DNA of 64,000 nt from JAWLHU01 sp041690255 (GTDB taxonomy: Bacteria; Bacillota; Sulfobacillia; Symbiobacteriales; Symbiobacteriaceae): positions 62,001-126,000 of the forward strand of contig JAWLHU010000011.1 of NCBI GenBank assembly GCA_041690255.1, read 5' to 3'. Positions within the stretch are counted from its first letter, which is position 1. The number at the start of each line of letters is the position of its first letter. Both the position numbers and the translations under genes were made by a program. Below, one piece after another: positions 1-9,199 of the stretch. The notes under the pieces are model-generated. The model made no database searches. It worked only from the letters and a program-made list of their open reading frames with translations, and was not told where the DNA came from.

Positions 1-1107
1 CGGCTCTTCGGCGGCGCTGAGGAAGGGTCGATCCCTGCCCGTCAGGCTCTGAAGTAGCTCGCTCCACCCGGGGATGAGATCCCCAAGGGGGGCTGACTCG
101 AAGAAGGGAACCAGGCGGCTCTTGTCGGCAATGGCCTCGACCTGCCCCCGGTTCGAGAGGAGCAGGGCGCTGTTGCGCCGCACCCCATCCGCATCTTCGG
201 TGATCCCTCCGAAGAGGAGCTTCCCGTCGAAGCCGGTCAGGAGGGTCCTGAGAAACTCCGGAGCGGCACTTCCCGTCGCTGGCCGGGCTATGACACCGGG
301 CCAGATCGACTCGGGCCAGATCACGAGATCGGCACCGTTGGCCAGGTGGACCAGGGTCTCGCGCCCCAAGGCCCGCAGCAGTTGCTGCGACCAGTTCGGA
401 TTATCCGCCCGGGAGTACATCGAACTGTTCACCTGGACAAGGCCGAACCGGTGGGCGGGCACCTCGTGCCGGCGTGAGTCGACCCATTGCCCACGGAGGT
501 AGCCGGCCCCCACGAGCAGCACCAGGACGAGGGCGCCGAGCCGGACGGGGGGGTCAGGCATCTTCCGCCGGCGCAGCCCGACCAGGAGGCCGAGCAGCAC
601 CGCGTTCACCAGGACTACCACGGCGGAGACCGCCGGCGGGCCGCCGATCTCAGCGAATTGGATCAGGGGCCAGGCCCGCCAGACAGTCGTGCCGATATAG
701 CCCTTGAAGACAGCGGGCATGACGGCCTCCACCACGGCGAAGGCAAGAGGGGCGCTCAACACGACGTGCAGGCCGAAGCGGCGACGCAGGAGGCTGACCG
801 CCCCCGTCCCCAGACCGAAGACCAGGCCATGCCAGGCATTAAGCAGGAGGTAGAGCGCCACGATAATGATCGGTGACCAGTCAAAGGCACGGGTCAGAAT
901 GGGGTACCACCAGGTGCAGGAGAGCAGGTAGTAGGTGGTTCCCGTCAGCCATCCCAGCAGGGCGGCCTTTCGAGGTTCTGCTTCGGCACTGACCGCCAGG
1001 AGGGGGACGAGGGCGATCAGGGCGAGGGGCCAGATGGTATTCGGGGGGGTGGCTAGGAAGAGCAACCCCGCGGAGAGCAGGACCATCAGCAGTTGTCTCA
1101 TCGTCAT
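1..1107 (-). CDS. lnt: Apolipoprotein N-acyltransferase, C-terminus beyond window
   Basis: Reading the minus strand from ATG at 1107 gives about 369 residues with no stop before the window edge, so the C-terminus is missing. The N-terminal half has several hydrophobic helices starting with MRQLLMVLLSAGLLF. It is followed by a nitrilase-type domain with the LVIWPES motif (catalytic Glu region) and DKSRLVPFFE (catalytic Lys region); the expected catalytic Cys would lie beyond the edge. The family transfers the third acyl chain to the N-terminal Cys of lipoproteins in the membrane. Two in-frame ATGs (1107 and 1101) are possible starts. Family call is firm; presence in a Firmicute-like genome is mildly unusual. 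Confidence 0.9.
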   Translation of the reverse strand, partial: MTMRQLLMVLLSAGLLFLATPPNTIWPLALIALVPLLAVSAEAEPRKAALLGWLTGTTYYLLSCTWWYPILTRAFDWSPIIIVALYLLLNAWHGLVFGLGTGAVSLLRRRFGLHVVLSAPLAFAVVEAVMPAVFKGYIGTTVWRAWPLIQFAEIGGPPAVSAVVVLVNAVLLGLLVGLRRRKMPDPPVRLGALVLVLLVGAGYLRGQWVDSRRHEVPAHRFGLVQVNSSMYSRADNPNWSQQLLRALGRETLVHLANGADLVIWPESIWPGVIARPATGSAAPEFLRTLLTGFDGKLLFGGITEDADGVRRNSALLLSNRGQVEAIADKSRLVPFFESAPLGDLIPGWSELLQSLTGRDRPFLSAAEEP

Positions 1108-1151
1108 CGCCCTGTCGCGCCTCCTGTCTGCCAATCAAGGTTGGGGCCGTA

Positions 1152-1865
1152 CTAGCCGCCCTGCAGAACCGGCGGCTGCTCTGCACTCCAGTTGATCAGC
1201 CGCTGCTGGACCGCCACGAACTGCCCCAGGGTGAAGAGATCGTTCGGGCGGAAGCTCTTGTCCTCATAGCCCAGGAAGAGCCGGTTCTGGAGGGTGACCC
1301 AGTAGACCAGGGGGCGGCTCCCGGCCGGGATCTGCTCCCAGTCGGTCAGGACCTTCGCCATGTCGACCTTCTGCTCCACCGTGCCGGTGAAGCCGGTCAT
1401 GCGGCCGGTCAGGTAGGCGGCCTCCAACCGGGTGATTGGCCGGTCCTCGGTGGGGACGGGGCCCGGGATCAGCCCCTGGTCGGCTGCCTTGACCGCCAGC
1501 TCACGAGGAGAGAGGTTCTCGATCGGCTGCTTCGCCCACTCCATGGCCACCTTGGCAGCCTGGAAGAGCGTGACCGGGGCATCCAGGTTTACGTGATCCC
1601 CGCTCTGGAACTTGATAACGCCGGTATCGACGAGACCGACCAGGAGCGGGGCGGCCCAGTGGTGCGGATCGATCCCGGTCAGATTGCGCTGCTGGGCCCA
1701 GGCCACCAGCGCCTCCGGGCTGAGAACCGAGTTCGCCCTGAACACATCTCCCTCTACGCACTCTATTCCCGTGCAGACGATCACCGGTGCCGCTTGGGCC
1801 GGCAGGGCCGGCACCAACAGGACAGACGCAATGGCCAGACTAAGGACACGCTTCCGGATCATCAT
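1152..1865 (-). CDS. Small secreted protein with degenerate SLH-like repeats
   Basis: 237 residues with a clear signal peptide (RKRVLSLAIASVLLVPALPAQA). The mature part contains three stretches resembling S-layer homology repeats, best seen as LVYWVTLQNRLFLGYEDKSF followed by RPND; the others are degenerate. I place the start at ATG 1865 because AAAGGGG lies eight bases upstream. A GTG at 1871, overlapping the upstream stop as TAGTG, would put the Shine-Dalgarno too close. The gene directly follows the clostripain-like gene and is probably cotranscribed with it. Likely envelope-associated; function unknown. Confidence 0.7.
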   Translation of the reverse strand: MMIRKRVLSLAIASVLLVPALPAQAAPVIVCTGIECVEGDVFRANSVLSPEALVAWAQQRNLTGIDPHHWAAPLLVGLVDTGVIKFQSGDHVNLDAPVTLFQAAKVAMEWAKQPIENLSPRELAVKAADQGLIPGPVPTEDRPITRLEAAYLTGRMTGFTGTVEQKVDMAKVLTDWEQIPAGSRPLVYWVTLQNRLFLGYEDKSFRPNDLFTLGQFVAVQQRLINWSAEQPPVLQGG

Positions 1866-1870
1866 ACTCA

Positions 1871-3772
1871 CTACCCCTTTCCAGGTCTGTTTCCCGATGC
1901 AGTGACGTCTTCCCAGACCACCTCAACCTCGGTGAAGTCCGAGAAGGACTCGTTGCCGGCGAAGTCCACCACGTGGAAGCCATAGAGGTAGAGCCCCTCC
2001 GGAACCTCGGTGTACCCCAGGTTCAGCTCCTCCCAGACGATGAACTCCTCACCCTCGTAGTGGCCGGACTCATCGGTTTCCGGGTTGTAGAACTCGAAGA
2101 GCGGCTTGATCCGGTCACCGTACCTGATCTGGATCAGCTCTTTTTGGGCCATGTGGCTCGTCTCATCCAGCCCCGGCCAGACGCCCACGATCACGTCCTC
2201 ATCTGTCTCCCAGTCGTAGAGGACAATCAGGGTGGCATCCTCCCCGTTCAGCTCGATGGGGATCGCATATCGGTCGTATCGTTCGCCTTCCTCCTCCAGG
2301 TACATCGCCACGTAGTGTCCGTTGAGCGTCACCACGTACTCCGCAAACTCATCTGCGATTGCACCAGTCTCCGGATCGAAGTCGACATCGTTGTCATAGG
2401 AGAGGAGGATGATGTCGTCCGGCTGATCTTCGTTGATCATACCGAGGATCGAGTAGACCGCTGCCACCTCATCCGCCTGTTCCGGATTGATCTGGACGGC
2501 GTAACTGGTGGAGCGACTACCTGTCGCTGATGCGACAGGTGACTCTGCGGCGAATTGGACGGGCTCGGTCTCGGTCAAAGCGGTGAAGGCGTAGCGGGCC
2601 AGGAACTCCTGGTACGGCTGCGAGAAGCCCGACTGGCCGTAGACCGCCAGGATCGCCTCCAGGTACTGCTTGCCCTTGTCCGGGAAATAGATGGTGAGGC
2701 CAGTCGCCCGGGGGGTTCCCACGCTGTTCACGTTGTGGACCACCGCCTCCTTGACCCGCTCGGCCACCAACTTCGCCTGCTTCGGCGCCAGGGAGGCGGC
2801 CTGGCTCACCAGGTCGTGCAGGTCCACCAGGTCGGCGCTGCCCCCGTAGGCCTCCGCCTGCCGGCGGGCCTTCTGCAGGGTGCGCAGGCCACTCTCCTCA
2901 GCGATCGCCGGCTCGATGGCGGCGACGAACTCCTGCCAGGCCTCCACCACGGACTGGATCTTGCTCAGGTCGATGGTCGCAAGGGTGATCGACTTGTCGG
3001 TCCCGAACGACTGGGCGTGGGTCTTGAAGTTCTCGACGATCACCTGGCCGAGCTGGTCACCAGTCATGCCCGGATCGCTGTGGAGCGCCTCGATGATGGG
3101 GGTGAAGTGCCACCCGTGGCCCGGCTCGACCTCCTCGGAGGCGACGAGGTACCTGGCATAGGGGCTCAGCGCCGCAGCCAGCTCGGTGGAGCCCATGAGG
3201 CAGGTGTCGAAGCCGATCACCTCAAACTGTGCGTCCGTCCCGGCCAGCGCATCGCCGATGCCCCTGGTGATCCCGGCCATGGTGAGCGAGGGTCTCTCCG
3301 GGTTGGTCTCATCCTTGCCGTAGCCGTAGACCGGTCCGCCGCCGTGGTTCCAGAAGATCAGCGCATACCGCTCGGCCGGGTAGGTCTCCATGCCCCAGCG
3401 GATGAAGTTGGTCAGGGTCTGCGGGTCGGCCAGATCCTGCCGCCCGACCGTGTCATCTACCAGGTGCAGGAAGTCCTTCTCCACCCGCCAGCGCTGGTTC
3501 CGGTCATTGGCGATGAAGGGCGGGGTCCACTGCGCCGTGCCCAGAGTCTCCACCAGCACGTTTACTTGATCGGTGGAGCCTGCCTGGATCATCTCGGCCA
3601 GATCCCGGGTGGCGAAGTGGCCTTGTGACTCAAGGTCAGAGCCGTTCATGAAGACAAGGACGGTGTAGGAGCCCTTCGCCGCTGCCGCTGCAGGCTGTGG
3701 CTGGGAGACAAGGCTGAGGAGCAGGGTCAGGGCGACGATAGCCGCCAGGAATGCTCGGGGAACACGGATCAT
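1871..3772 (-). CDS. Secreted clostripain-family (C11) cysteine peptidase
   Basis: 633 residues. A signal peptide ends in a poly-Ala stretch (PQPAAAAAKG). The clostripain catalytic dyad is visible as FWNHGGG (His, near residue 145) and GFDTCLMGS (Cys, near residue 190). The family cleaves after Arg/Lys, typically in secreted proteins. The C-terminal ~220 residues are acidic and beta-rich, rich in YDNDVDFDPETG-like motifs, perhaps a calcium-binding or wall-facing domain (inference). Longer than minimal C11 peptidases because of this extension. Cotranscribed with the SLH-like gene downstream. Confidence 0.88.
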   Translation of the reverse strand: MIRVPRAFLAAIVALTLLLSLVSQPQPAAAAAKGSYTVLVFMNGSDLESQGHFATRDLAEMIQAGSTDQVNVLVETLGTAQWTPPFIANDRNQRWRVEKDFLHLVDDTVGRQDLADPQTLTNFIRWGMETYPAERYALIFWNHGGGPVYGYGKDETNPERPSLTMAGITRGIGDALAGTDAQFEVIGFDTCLMGSTELAAALSPYARYLVASEEVEPGHGWHFTPIIEALHSDPGMTGDQLGQVIVENFKTHAQSFGTDKSITLATIDLSKIQSVVEAWQEFVAAIEPAIAEESGLRTLQKARRQAEAYGGSADLVDLHDLVSQAASLAPKQAKLVAERVKEAVVHNVNSVGTPRATGLTIYFPDKGKQYLEAILAVYGQSGFSQPYQEFLARYAFTALTETEPVQFAAESPVASATGSRSTSYAVQINPEQADEVAAVYSILGMINEDQPDDIILLSYDNDVDFDPETGAIADEFAEYVVTLNGHYVAMYLEEEGERYDRYAIPIELNGEDATLIVLYDWETDEDVIVGVWPGLDETSHMAQKELIQIRYGDRIKPLFEFYNPETDESGHYEGEEFIVWEELNLGYTEVPEGLYLYGFHVVDFAGNESFSDFTEVEVVWEDVTASGNRPGKG

Positions 3773-3806
3773 CTGCCTTCACCTCTTTCGATGAACTGTG
3801 GCACGG

Positions 3807-4625
3807 TCACTTACCAGGCTTCGTCCCCGATGCGATAAAGAAGACGTTAGCGGCGAAGAAGAGACCGGCAGCAGCACGAGTCTCCAGCTCGGTCTGGAAG
3901 GCAGCCGCCTCATCCCCCGCGATCAGCCCCTTCTGCTCCATGAGGGCCAGGGCCTCGGGGAGGCGGAACTGCTCAATAAAGCCCGCGTAGCCGATCTCCC
4001 AGATCGTCATGGAGAGGGTGAGATCCGTCAGGCCGGCCGTCTGCATCATCGGCTTCAGCTTCCGGCCAGACCAGGGATTGGCCACCAGGTCAGTCAGGAA
4101 GGTCTTGACCCGCCGACCCAGGTGAATGTCGGCCACGTCCATCATGGAGCTGCCGTAGTCAGGGTCGGTCAGGACGATCGAGCCGCCGGGCCGGACCACC
4201 CGGATCATCTCTGCCAGGGCCCGCTCGGGATCAGCGAGGTGCTGGAAGACCCGGTCGGCACGGGCGCCATCGAAATAGTTGTCGGGGAAGGGGAGGGCCA
4301 TGGCGTCGCCCACCTCGAAGCGCACCGGCAACCCGACTCCTTCGGCTCGCTGGCGGGCCTCCTTCACCATGCCCTCGCTCCGGTCGATCCCCACCACCTC
4401 GCCGCCGTTGCCCACGAGTGTGGCCATGGCCATGGCATCGTACCCGGTGCCGCAGCCCAGGTCGAGGATCCGGCGTCCAGTCGTAGCCCCGGCCAGCTCG
4501 TAGGTACGCTGCTTGTAGGCCTTGATCGAATCGGCGGCGTTCGCCCGATCAAGAGTGTTTACATAGGAGTGAACCTTCTCGGTCGAGTCTGGATCGGCCC
4601 AACCCATGGAATTGCGAAAGCTCAT
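3807..4625 (-). CDS. Class I SAM-dependent methyltransferase
   Basis: 272 residues. The glycine-rich SAM-binding motif I is seen as ILDLGCGTGYDAMAMA near residue 55, followed by VVGIDRSEGMV and the post-motif FEVGDAMALPFPDNYFDGA. This is the UbiE/methyltransf_11 type that modifies small molecules. The substrate cannot be read from sequence. GGAGGGGGAG seven to eight bases before ATG 4625 supports the start. It lies 34 bases upstream of the clostripain-like gene on the same strand. Its closeness to the RiPP locus is suggestive only; the LuxR-type regulator lies between. Confidence 0.85.
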   Translation of the reverse strand: MSFRNSMGWADPDSTEKVHSYVNTLDRANAADSIKAYKQRTYELAGATTGRRILDLGCGTGYDAMAMATLVGNGGEVVGIDRSEGMVKEARQRAEGVGLPVRFEVGDAMALPFPDNYFDGARADRVFQHLADPERALAEMIRVVRPGGSIVLTDPDYGSSMMDVADIHLGRRVKTFLTDLVANPWSGRKLKPMMQTAGLTDLTLSMTIWEIGYAGFIEQFRLPEALALMEQKGLIAGDEAAAFQTELETRAAAGLFFAANVFFIASGTKPGK

Positions 4626-4789
4626 GGTCGCTCCCCCTCCTGGTCGATCTGTTCGGACTGCATTGAAGCTGTCTTCAGCCTACCAAGGGCAGAAAAAAGC
4701 GGCATCGGGCGTTACCCTCATTCTGTCCCGTGCGCCGGTGCGCAGGACGAATGGGGGAAACACCCCATGCCGAAGGAGGAGCGACAGGG

Positions 4790-7639
4790 TCAGTCCGCCA
4801 GGCCGTGCCGGGCGGCGTAGGAGGCGAGGGCAGCCCGGTTGGCGACCCCTGTCTTATTGAAGATATTCGCCAGGTGTCTGTCTACCGTTTTGGGGGAGAT
4901 GACGAGGCGTTGGGCAATCTCCCGGTTGGTCAGCCCTGCCGCCACCTGGGCAACCACCTCGGCCTCCCGGCTGGTCAACCCATCCGGTAACTCCTCCAAG
5001 GAGGCCGCCGGTGCGGCTACGGGCTCGTCAACGGGGCTACCCAGGTCGTGCAGGGCCCGCTGAGCGATCTGCAGGGTGGGCGTGGCGCCGATTTTCTCGA
5101 AGAAGGAGCAGGCTTCTCGCAGATCTGCCTGTGCCCCGGGGTCCTGGGGCAGCGCCCGTCCCCGTGTCATGCGGGTGAGCGCAGTCTCAAAGGGGAACCG
5201 TGCCCGCTCGGCCAGATCCAGAGCGGCTTGGAAGTGCTCGCCGGCCACGACCGCCTCACCCCGCTGAGCGGCCAGCTCCCCGAGGAACCGGTGCGCATCG
5301 ATCATCACCGTGGTAGATGAAGCCATGCGGGCGCTGTCCAAGCTTTGATGCGCCGTGCTCCAGGCCTCATCCAGCCGGCCTTCATGCCGGTGCAGGGCCG
5401 CCCAACCCAGTTGAACGTTGGCCCGGAAGTAGGGGGCGGAGGGGAGGGCCGGCCAGCGCTCAGCCGCCTCCAGCCAGATACGGGCCGGCTCCGTCTCCCC
5501 CAGGGCCAGGTGGAACTCGGCCCGGAGGGTGTGGATCAACACCATCAGGTTGTTGTTTACGGCTACGGGACCGGTTGGGCGCTGGGGCGGCAGGGGTTCG
5601 ATGAAGGGCCGGGCCTCCTCCGGCGCACCGGCTCGCAGCAAGATCCGGCCAGCATACCAGGACAGGGTCCCACTATAGATGGAGCGAGCCCGCGCACCCT
5701 CCACCACATGGTAGTAAGCCGCCTGCCAGTCGCCGCGGAAGAAGCGGTAGACACCGGTCAGGGAGAAGCCCCGGTGGAGGAAGGCGTACCCGGACCGCTG
5801 CCAGGCCTCTTCCTCCAACCGCTCCAGGTCGGTGGCCACCGCATCCAGCTCGCCGGGCCGGTCGGCCTTGCCAATCAGCCCGATCATCAACTGGTTCGAC
5901 CGGAGAACGACCGCCTCCCTGTACAACCGGAACCGATGTGCTGTCTCGGACGCCCGCCCGCAGAGTTCTGCTGCTTCGGCTAACTGACCGCTCACCAGCG
6001 CCAGCACGACGGAGTTGGTCAACTGTTCAGAGCCCGATCCTGGCAGTGTGCGGGCCGAGAGTTTCTCCTGGAGAGAGCGTGCCTCGTCCAGCTTCCCACT
6101 CAGTGTGAGGGTGGCGACGAGCGAAGCGGCCGCCCGGGGGTACCCTGCCTGCCGGCCGAAGAGGTCCACCTCCAGCCGCTGGTATTCGGGGTCGTTCAGG
6201 TGCTCTTCCTGTAAGGACGTGAGGGCGGAGGCCTTCTCCAGGCAGTCCGGTTCGTTGCGCTCCTTGGCCACGAGCAACTGCAGGTGCCTGGCCCAGAGCT
6301 GCACCGGCGGTCCGCCGCATGCCTCGGCCTCCCGGCAGGAGACGGCTGCCCCGTCCGGGTCACCCCATCGTAGGGCATACCCGCGCTTTAGCAGCAGTTC
6401 CGCCCGAAGAGGATGGTCCGCGGGCGTCATCGCCAGCGCCTGCTCGTAGCGCTCCGCCGCCTGGGTGAGGGCGCCCATCCGCCGGGCTCGGTCTCCCGCC
6501 GCCAGCAGATGCTCCACCGCCCGTGGATCGCCGGCCCTCGCCAGGTGGTAGGTAATGCTGTCAGGATCCGCCCCGGGCACTCTGGCCAGCCCATCCGCGA
6601 TATGGGCGTGCCAACGGCGCCGGCGCCATCCGAGGAGGCGGGCGAGCAGGGCTTCCCGGAAGAGGGCGTGTGCGAAGCCGAACCAGTCTCCCTCGGAATC
6701 CTGCGGGGTGATCACGTGCAGGGAAACGGCGCTCTCCAGCGCCTCGACAAGCTGGTCCTCATTTAGCGCGGTCACCCGGACCAGGAGGTCGAAGGGAAAG
6801 CGTTCACCGTATACCGCCGCCGGCTCCAGCGCGGCCAGGGCCGCGTGGGTGAGCCGGTCCAGCTTGCTGTCCATGGCCTGGCGCAAGGTCTGTGGCAGGG
6901 GATCGTCTGGTCCGGGTACCTTGCCGGTGCGGGAGGCAGCCTCCAGCAGTTCCCGGACGAAGAGCGCCAGGCCGGCCGTGCGCTTCCAGACCAGGTCGAT
7001 CACCGCGGGGGTGGCCAACTCGGGTGAGAAGGCCCGTGAGACCACCTCGGCCACATCGGCGGGGGTGAGCCGGTCCAGCAGGATCCGGGCGGCACCTGCC
7101 CGCTGCATCTCCGGCACGAGAGACCAGAGTGGATGGCTCCGGTGGAGCTCATCGGTACGATAGGTAGCCACGAGGAGAACGGGCCACTCCTGGAGCCTGG
7201 GGGCTATGTACCGGATCAGTTCCAGGGAGGCGGAATCGGCCCAGTGGATATCCTCAATGATCACGACCAGCGGTTGATTACGCTGACCAAGCCAGTAGCT
7301 CAGGGTACCGGCCAGCTCATAGGCCGTCCACTCACCGGCCTGCTGACCGAAGGGTGGGGGGAGGGTGTGGGTCTCCCATCCGTCATCCCGGCCCAGTCGC
7401 TGAACGACCTCGACCCAGGGACCATAGGGTGGCGTTTCGTCGGGCCCGGGGCACCGCCCCGTCACAGACTGGACCAGCCCGGCAGAGGAGAGAACCGCGT
7501 GGAGGAGGGAGGTCTTTCCTGTACCGGCCTCACCACCGACGAGCACCAGGCCCCCTGCTCCATCGGATGCTGCGCGAATGCGCGTGTGCAACTCGGACTG
7601 CTCCTGGTGACGACCCACGAAAGGAAACGCATACGACAC
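4790..7639 (-). CDS. Large ATP-binding LuxR-family (LAL/MalT-like) regulator
   Basis: About 949 residues. The N-terminal AAA/NACHT-like ATPase has Walker A GGEAGTGKTSLL and Walker B-like LVVIIEDIHWAD. A long helical TPR-like middle follows, and a C-terminal LuxR HTH: LTSREAEVVAQVAAGLTNRE, then a recognition helix with SPKTVDRHL. Such proteins bind an effector and ATP, oligomerise and activate transcription. I prefer GTG 7639 as start because GAGGTGG lies just upstream; ATG 7672 would add 11 residues with a weaker site. It is transcribed divergently from the RiPP operon across a short AT-rich region, so it is the obvious candidate regulator (inference). Confidence 0.88.
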   Translation of the reverse strand: MSYAFPFVGRHQEQSELHTRIRAASDGAGGLVLVGGEAGTGKTSLLHAVLSSAGLVQSVTGRCPGPDETPPYGPWVEVVQRLGRDDGWETHTLPPPFGQQAGEWTAYELAGTLSYWLGQRNQPLVVIIEDIHWADSASLELIRYIAPRLQEWPVLLVATYRTDELHRSHPLWSLVPEMQRAGAARILLDRLTPADVAEVVSRAFSPELATPAVIDLVWKRTAGLALFVRELLEAASRTGKVPGPDDPLPQTLRQAMDSKLDRLTHAALAALEPAAVYGERFPFDLLVRVTALNEDQLVEALESAVSLHVITPQDSEGDWFGFAHALFREALLARLLGWRRRRWHAHIADGLARVPGADPDSITYHLARAGDPRAVEHLLAAGDRARRMGALTQAAERYEQALAMTPADHPLRAELLLKRGYALRWGDPDGAAVSCREAEACGGPPVQLWARHLQLLVAKERNEPDCLEKASALTSLQEEHLNDPEYQRLEVDLFGRQAGYPRAAASLVATLTLSGKLDEARSLQEKLSARTLPGSGSEQLTNSVVLALVSGQLAEAAELCGRASETAHRFRLYREAVVLRSNQLMIGLIGKADRPGELDAVATDLERLEEEAWQRSGYAFLHRGFSLTGVYRFFRGDWQAAYYHVVEGARARSIYSGTLSWYAGRILLRAGAPEEARPFIEPLPPQRPTGPVAVNNNLMVLIHTLRAEFHLALGETEPARIWLEAAERWPALPSAPYFRANVQLGWAALHRHEGRLDEAWSTAHQSLDSARMASSTTVMIDAHRFLGELAAQRGEAVVAGEHFQAALDLAERARFPFETALTRMTRGRALPQDPGAQADLREACSFFEKIGATPTLQIAQRALHDLGSPVDEPVAAPAASLEELPDGLTSREAEVVAQVAAGLTNREIAQRLVISPKTVDRHLANIFNKTGVANRAALASYAARHGLAD

Positions 7640-7741
7640 CGAACCACCTCGCTCTCCGTGGGACTTCCCCATTTGGAGGGTCTTCTTCTTTATTAGACTA
7701 GTTCAATAGGTACCCCTTCTTATAACGAAAAACCCCAACGC

Positions 7742-7812
7742 CTTGTTGACTCCCCACCAACAAGAGTGATATCTTTATCATATCAGACAATTAGTAATAG
7801 TTACAAAACTAT
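7742..7812 (+). promoter_or_regulatory. Divergent promoter region with nested dyads upstream of RiPP operon
   Basis: An unusually AT-rich stretch in a GC-rich background. TTGACT at 7746-7751 and TATCTT at 7770-7775 are spaced by 18 bases and form a plausible plus-strand sigma-70 promoter. The -35 is overlapped by the inverted repeat CTTGTTG (7742-7748) and CAACAAG (7758-7764). The -10 is overlapped by TGATAT (7768-7773) and ATATCA (7780-7785). A further dyad, AATAGTT and AACTATT, follows near 7795-7812. These are candidate operators, perhaps for the divergent LuxR-type regulator (inference). Confidence 0.55.
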
Positions 7813-7871
7813 TTGGGGCCAGGAAGGCCCGTGCAACGAGATATTCGAGCCCCGGAAGAGGAGGTGCGCGT

Positions 7872-9173
7872 ATGATAACACCCCTGGCTGGGTTCCTGGA
7901 GCAGGCCGAACGGTTTGTCAGCCCGCGAACCGGACTCATCCGCAAGGTGGTGGACCGATGCCTGGAGCACGGAGACGCCCGGATTCACATGGCTCGGACC
8001 GAGACCGCTGTCACCTCCCGCTACGGCCTTCCGGGGGACTGCCCCAACCAGAATGGCGGTGCCGGTCTCACTCGGGAAGCAGCCCGGGCCTCCGCCATCG
8101 GCGAGACGATCGAGCGATACGCCTGCGGTGTCTACGACCCCTCGGATTTCCTGCTGGCCGATCACGCCTCTCTGCCAGGCCGTGGCGCCTCCCCTGAGTC
8201 CCTGCGCTACTACTCACGGGGACAGTATGCCAGACCAGGCTTCCCCTTTCCGCCCTTCACCGAGGCGACCCCCGTCCGCTGGCGGGAGGCGATCTCCCTG
8301 CTGAGCGGCGAGCCGGTCTGGTACCCGGCCGGGCTCACCCATGTCCCCTACGTCTGGGACGAGGCGGAGGTCCCCATCGCCCCGTCGCTCACGACGGGCA
8401 TGGCCCTGGGTGCCAACCGGCGCGATGCCGCCCTGACCGGCCTCTGCGAGGTGATCGAGCGAGACGCCTTCATGATCGCCTGGTGGAACCGATTGAGCCT
8501 TCCGGAGATCGCTGTTCAACCATCCTCCCCGCTGGGGTTGATCATCGCCGAGCACTTCACGGTGCCCGGCCTCACCTTCCGGCTCTTCGACATGACCACC
8601 GATGTGGGCGTGCCGGCTCTCCTCTGCGTGGCCCTCGAGGAGGGGGGCGGCCTCACCGTGGGCGCCGCGTGCCGGCCGGATCCGGCCCAGGCCGCCCTGA
8701 AGGCCCTGCTGGAGGCGGCCAAGGGTCGCAACACCCAGCGGCTGGTGGCCCATCTGTACGGCCCGCTCCAGGTAAGCGACTGGGACGAGATCAGGAGCCT
8801 CGAGGAGCATGCCCGCCTCTACGCCCGACCCGACATGCGATCCGCCCTCCGCTTCCTCCTGGAGACCGATCGGCAAATCGATCTGGCCGACCTGCCCCCC
8901 CTGGCCCCGGGCGACCCTCTCCGCCGCACCGTCGACGCCGTGGCCGCCACGGGGCTGGAGCCGCTGGTCATGGACCTGACCCCCGCCGATGTAGCCGAGG
9001 CCGGCCTCGCCGCCGTCAAGGTGGCCGTGCCGGGCATGGTGGAACTGAACCCCTGGCACAGCCTCCGCTGCCTTGGGTGCCGGCGGCTTTACGAGGCCCC
9101 GGTCCGCATGGGCTACAGCCAGACACCGCCCACCGAGGCGGAACTCAACCCGTATCCTCACCCATTCCCATAA
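7872..9173 (+). CDS. YcaO-domain azoline-forming cyclodehydratase (first copy)
   Basis: 433 residues. The ATP/Mg-binding signatures of YcaO enzymes are GETIERY (77-83) and CEVIERDAF (192-200). The protein ends in PYPHPFP, matching the C-terminal PxPxP motif of azoline-forming YcaOs. These enzymes phosphorylate the amide backbone to cyclise Cys/Ser/Thr to thiazoline or (methyl)oxazoline. AGAGGAGGTG just before ATG 7872 is a strong ribosome binding site. It is followed at once by its likely E1-like partner and by a second YcaO resembling it throughout. Stand-alone YcaOs of this type need a leader-binding partner, which is present. Confidence 0.92.
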   Translation: MITPLAGFLEQAERFVSPRTGLIRKVVDRCLEHGDARIHMARTETAVTSRYGLPGDCPNQNGGAGLTREAARASAIGETIERYACGVYDPSDFLLADHASLPGRGASPESLRYYSRGQYARPGFPFPPFTEATPVRWREAISLLSGEPVWYPAGLTHVPYVWDEAEVPIAPSLTTGMALGANRRDAALTGLCEVIERDAFMIAWWNRLSLPEIAVQPSSPLGLIIAEHFTVPGLTFRLFDMTTDVGVPALLCVALEEGGGLTVGAACRPDPAQAALKALLEAAKGRNTQRLVAHLYGPLQVSDWDEIRSLEEHARLYARPDMRSALRFLLETDRQIDLADLPPLAPGDPLRRTVDAVAATGLEPLVMDLTPADVAEAGLAAVKVAVPGMVELNPWHSLRCLGCRRLYEAPVRMGYSQTPPTEAELNPYPHPFP

Positions 9174-9199
9174 CCCCAAGTCGATCGGAGGAGTTGTCC

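Noticed and set aside
8483..9199. N-terminal extension of the E1-like protein
   Set aside because: The frame overlaps the first YcaO gene, is Arg/Pro-rich as expected of a shadow frame, and ATG 9200 has a strong ribosome binding site.
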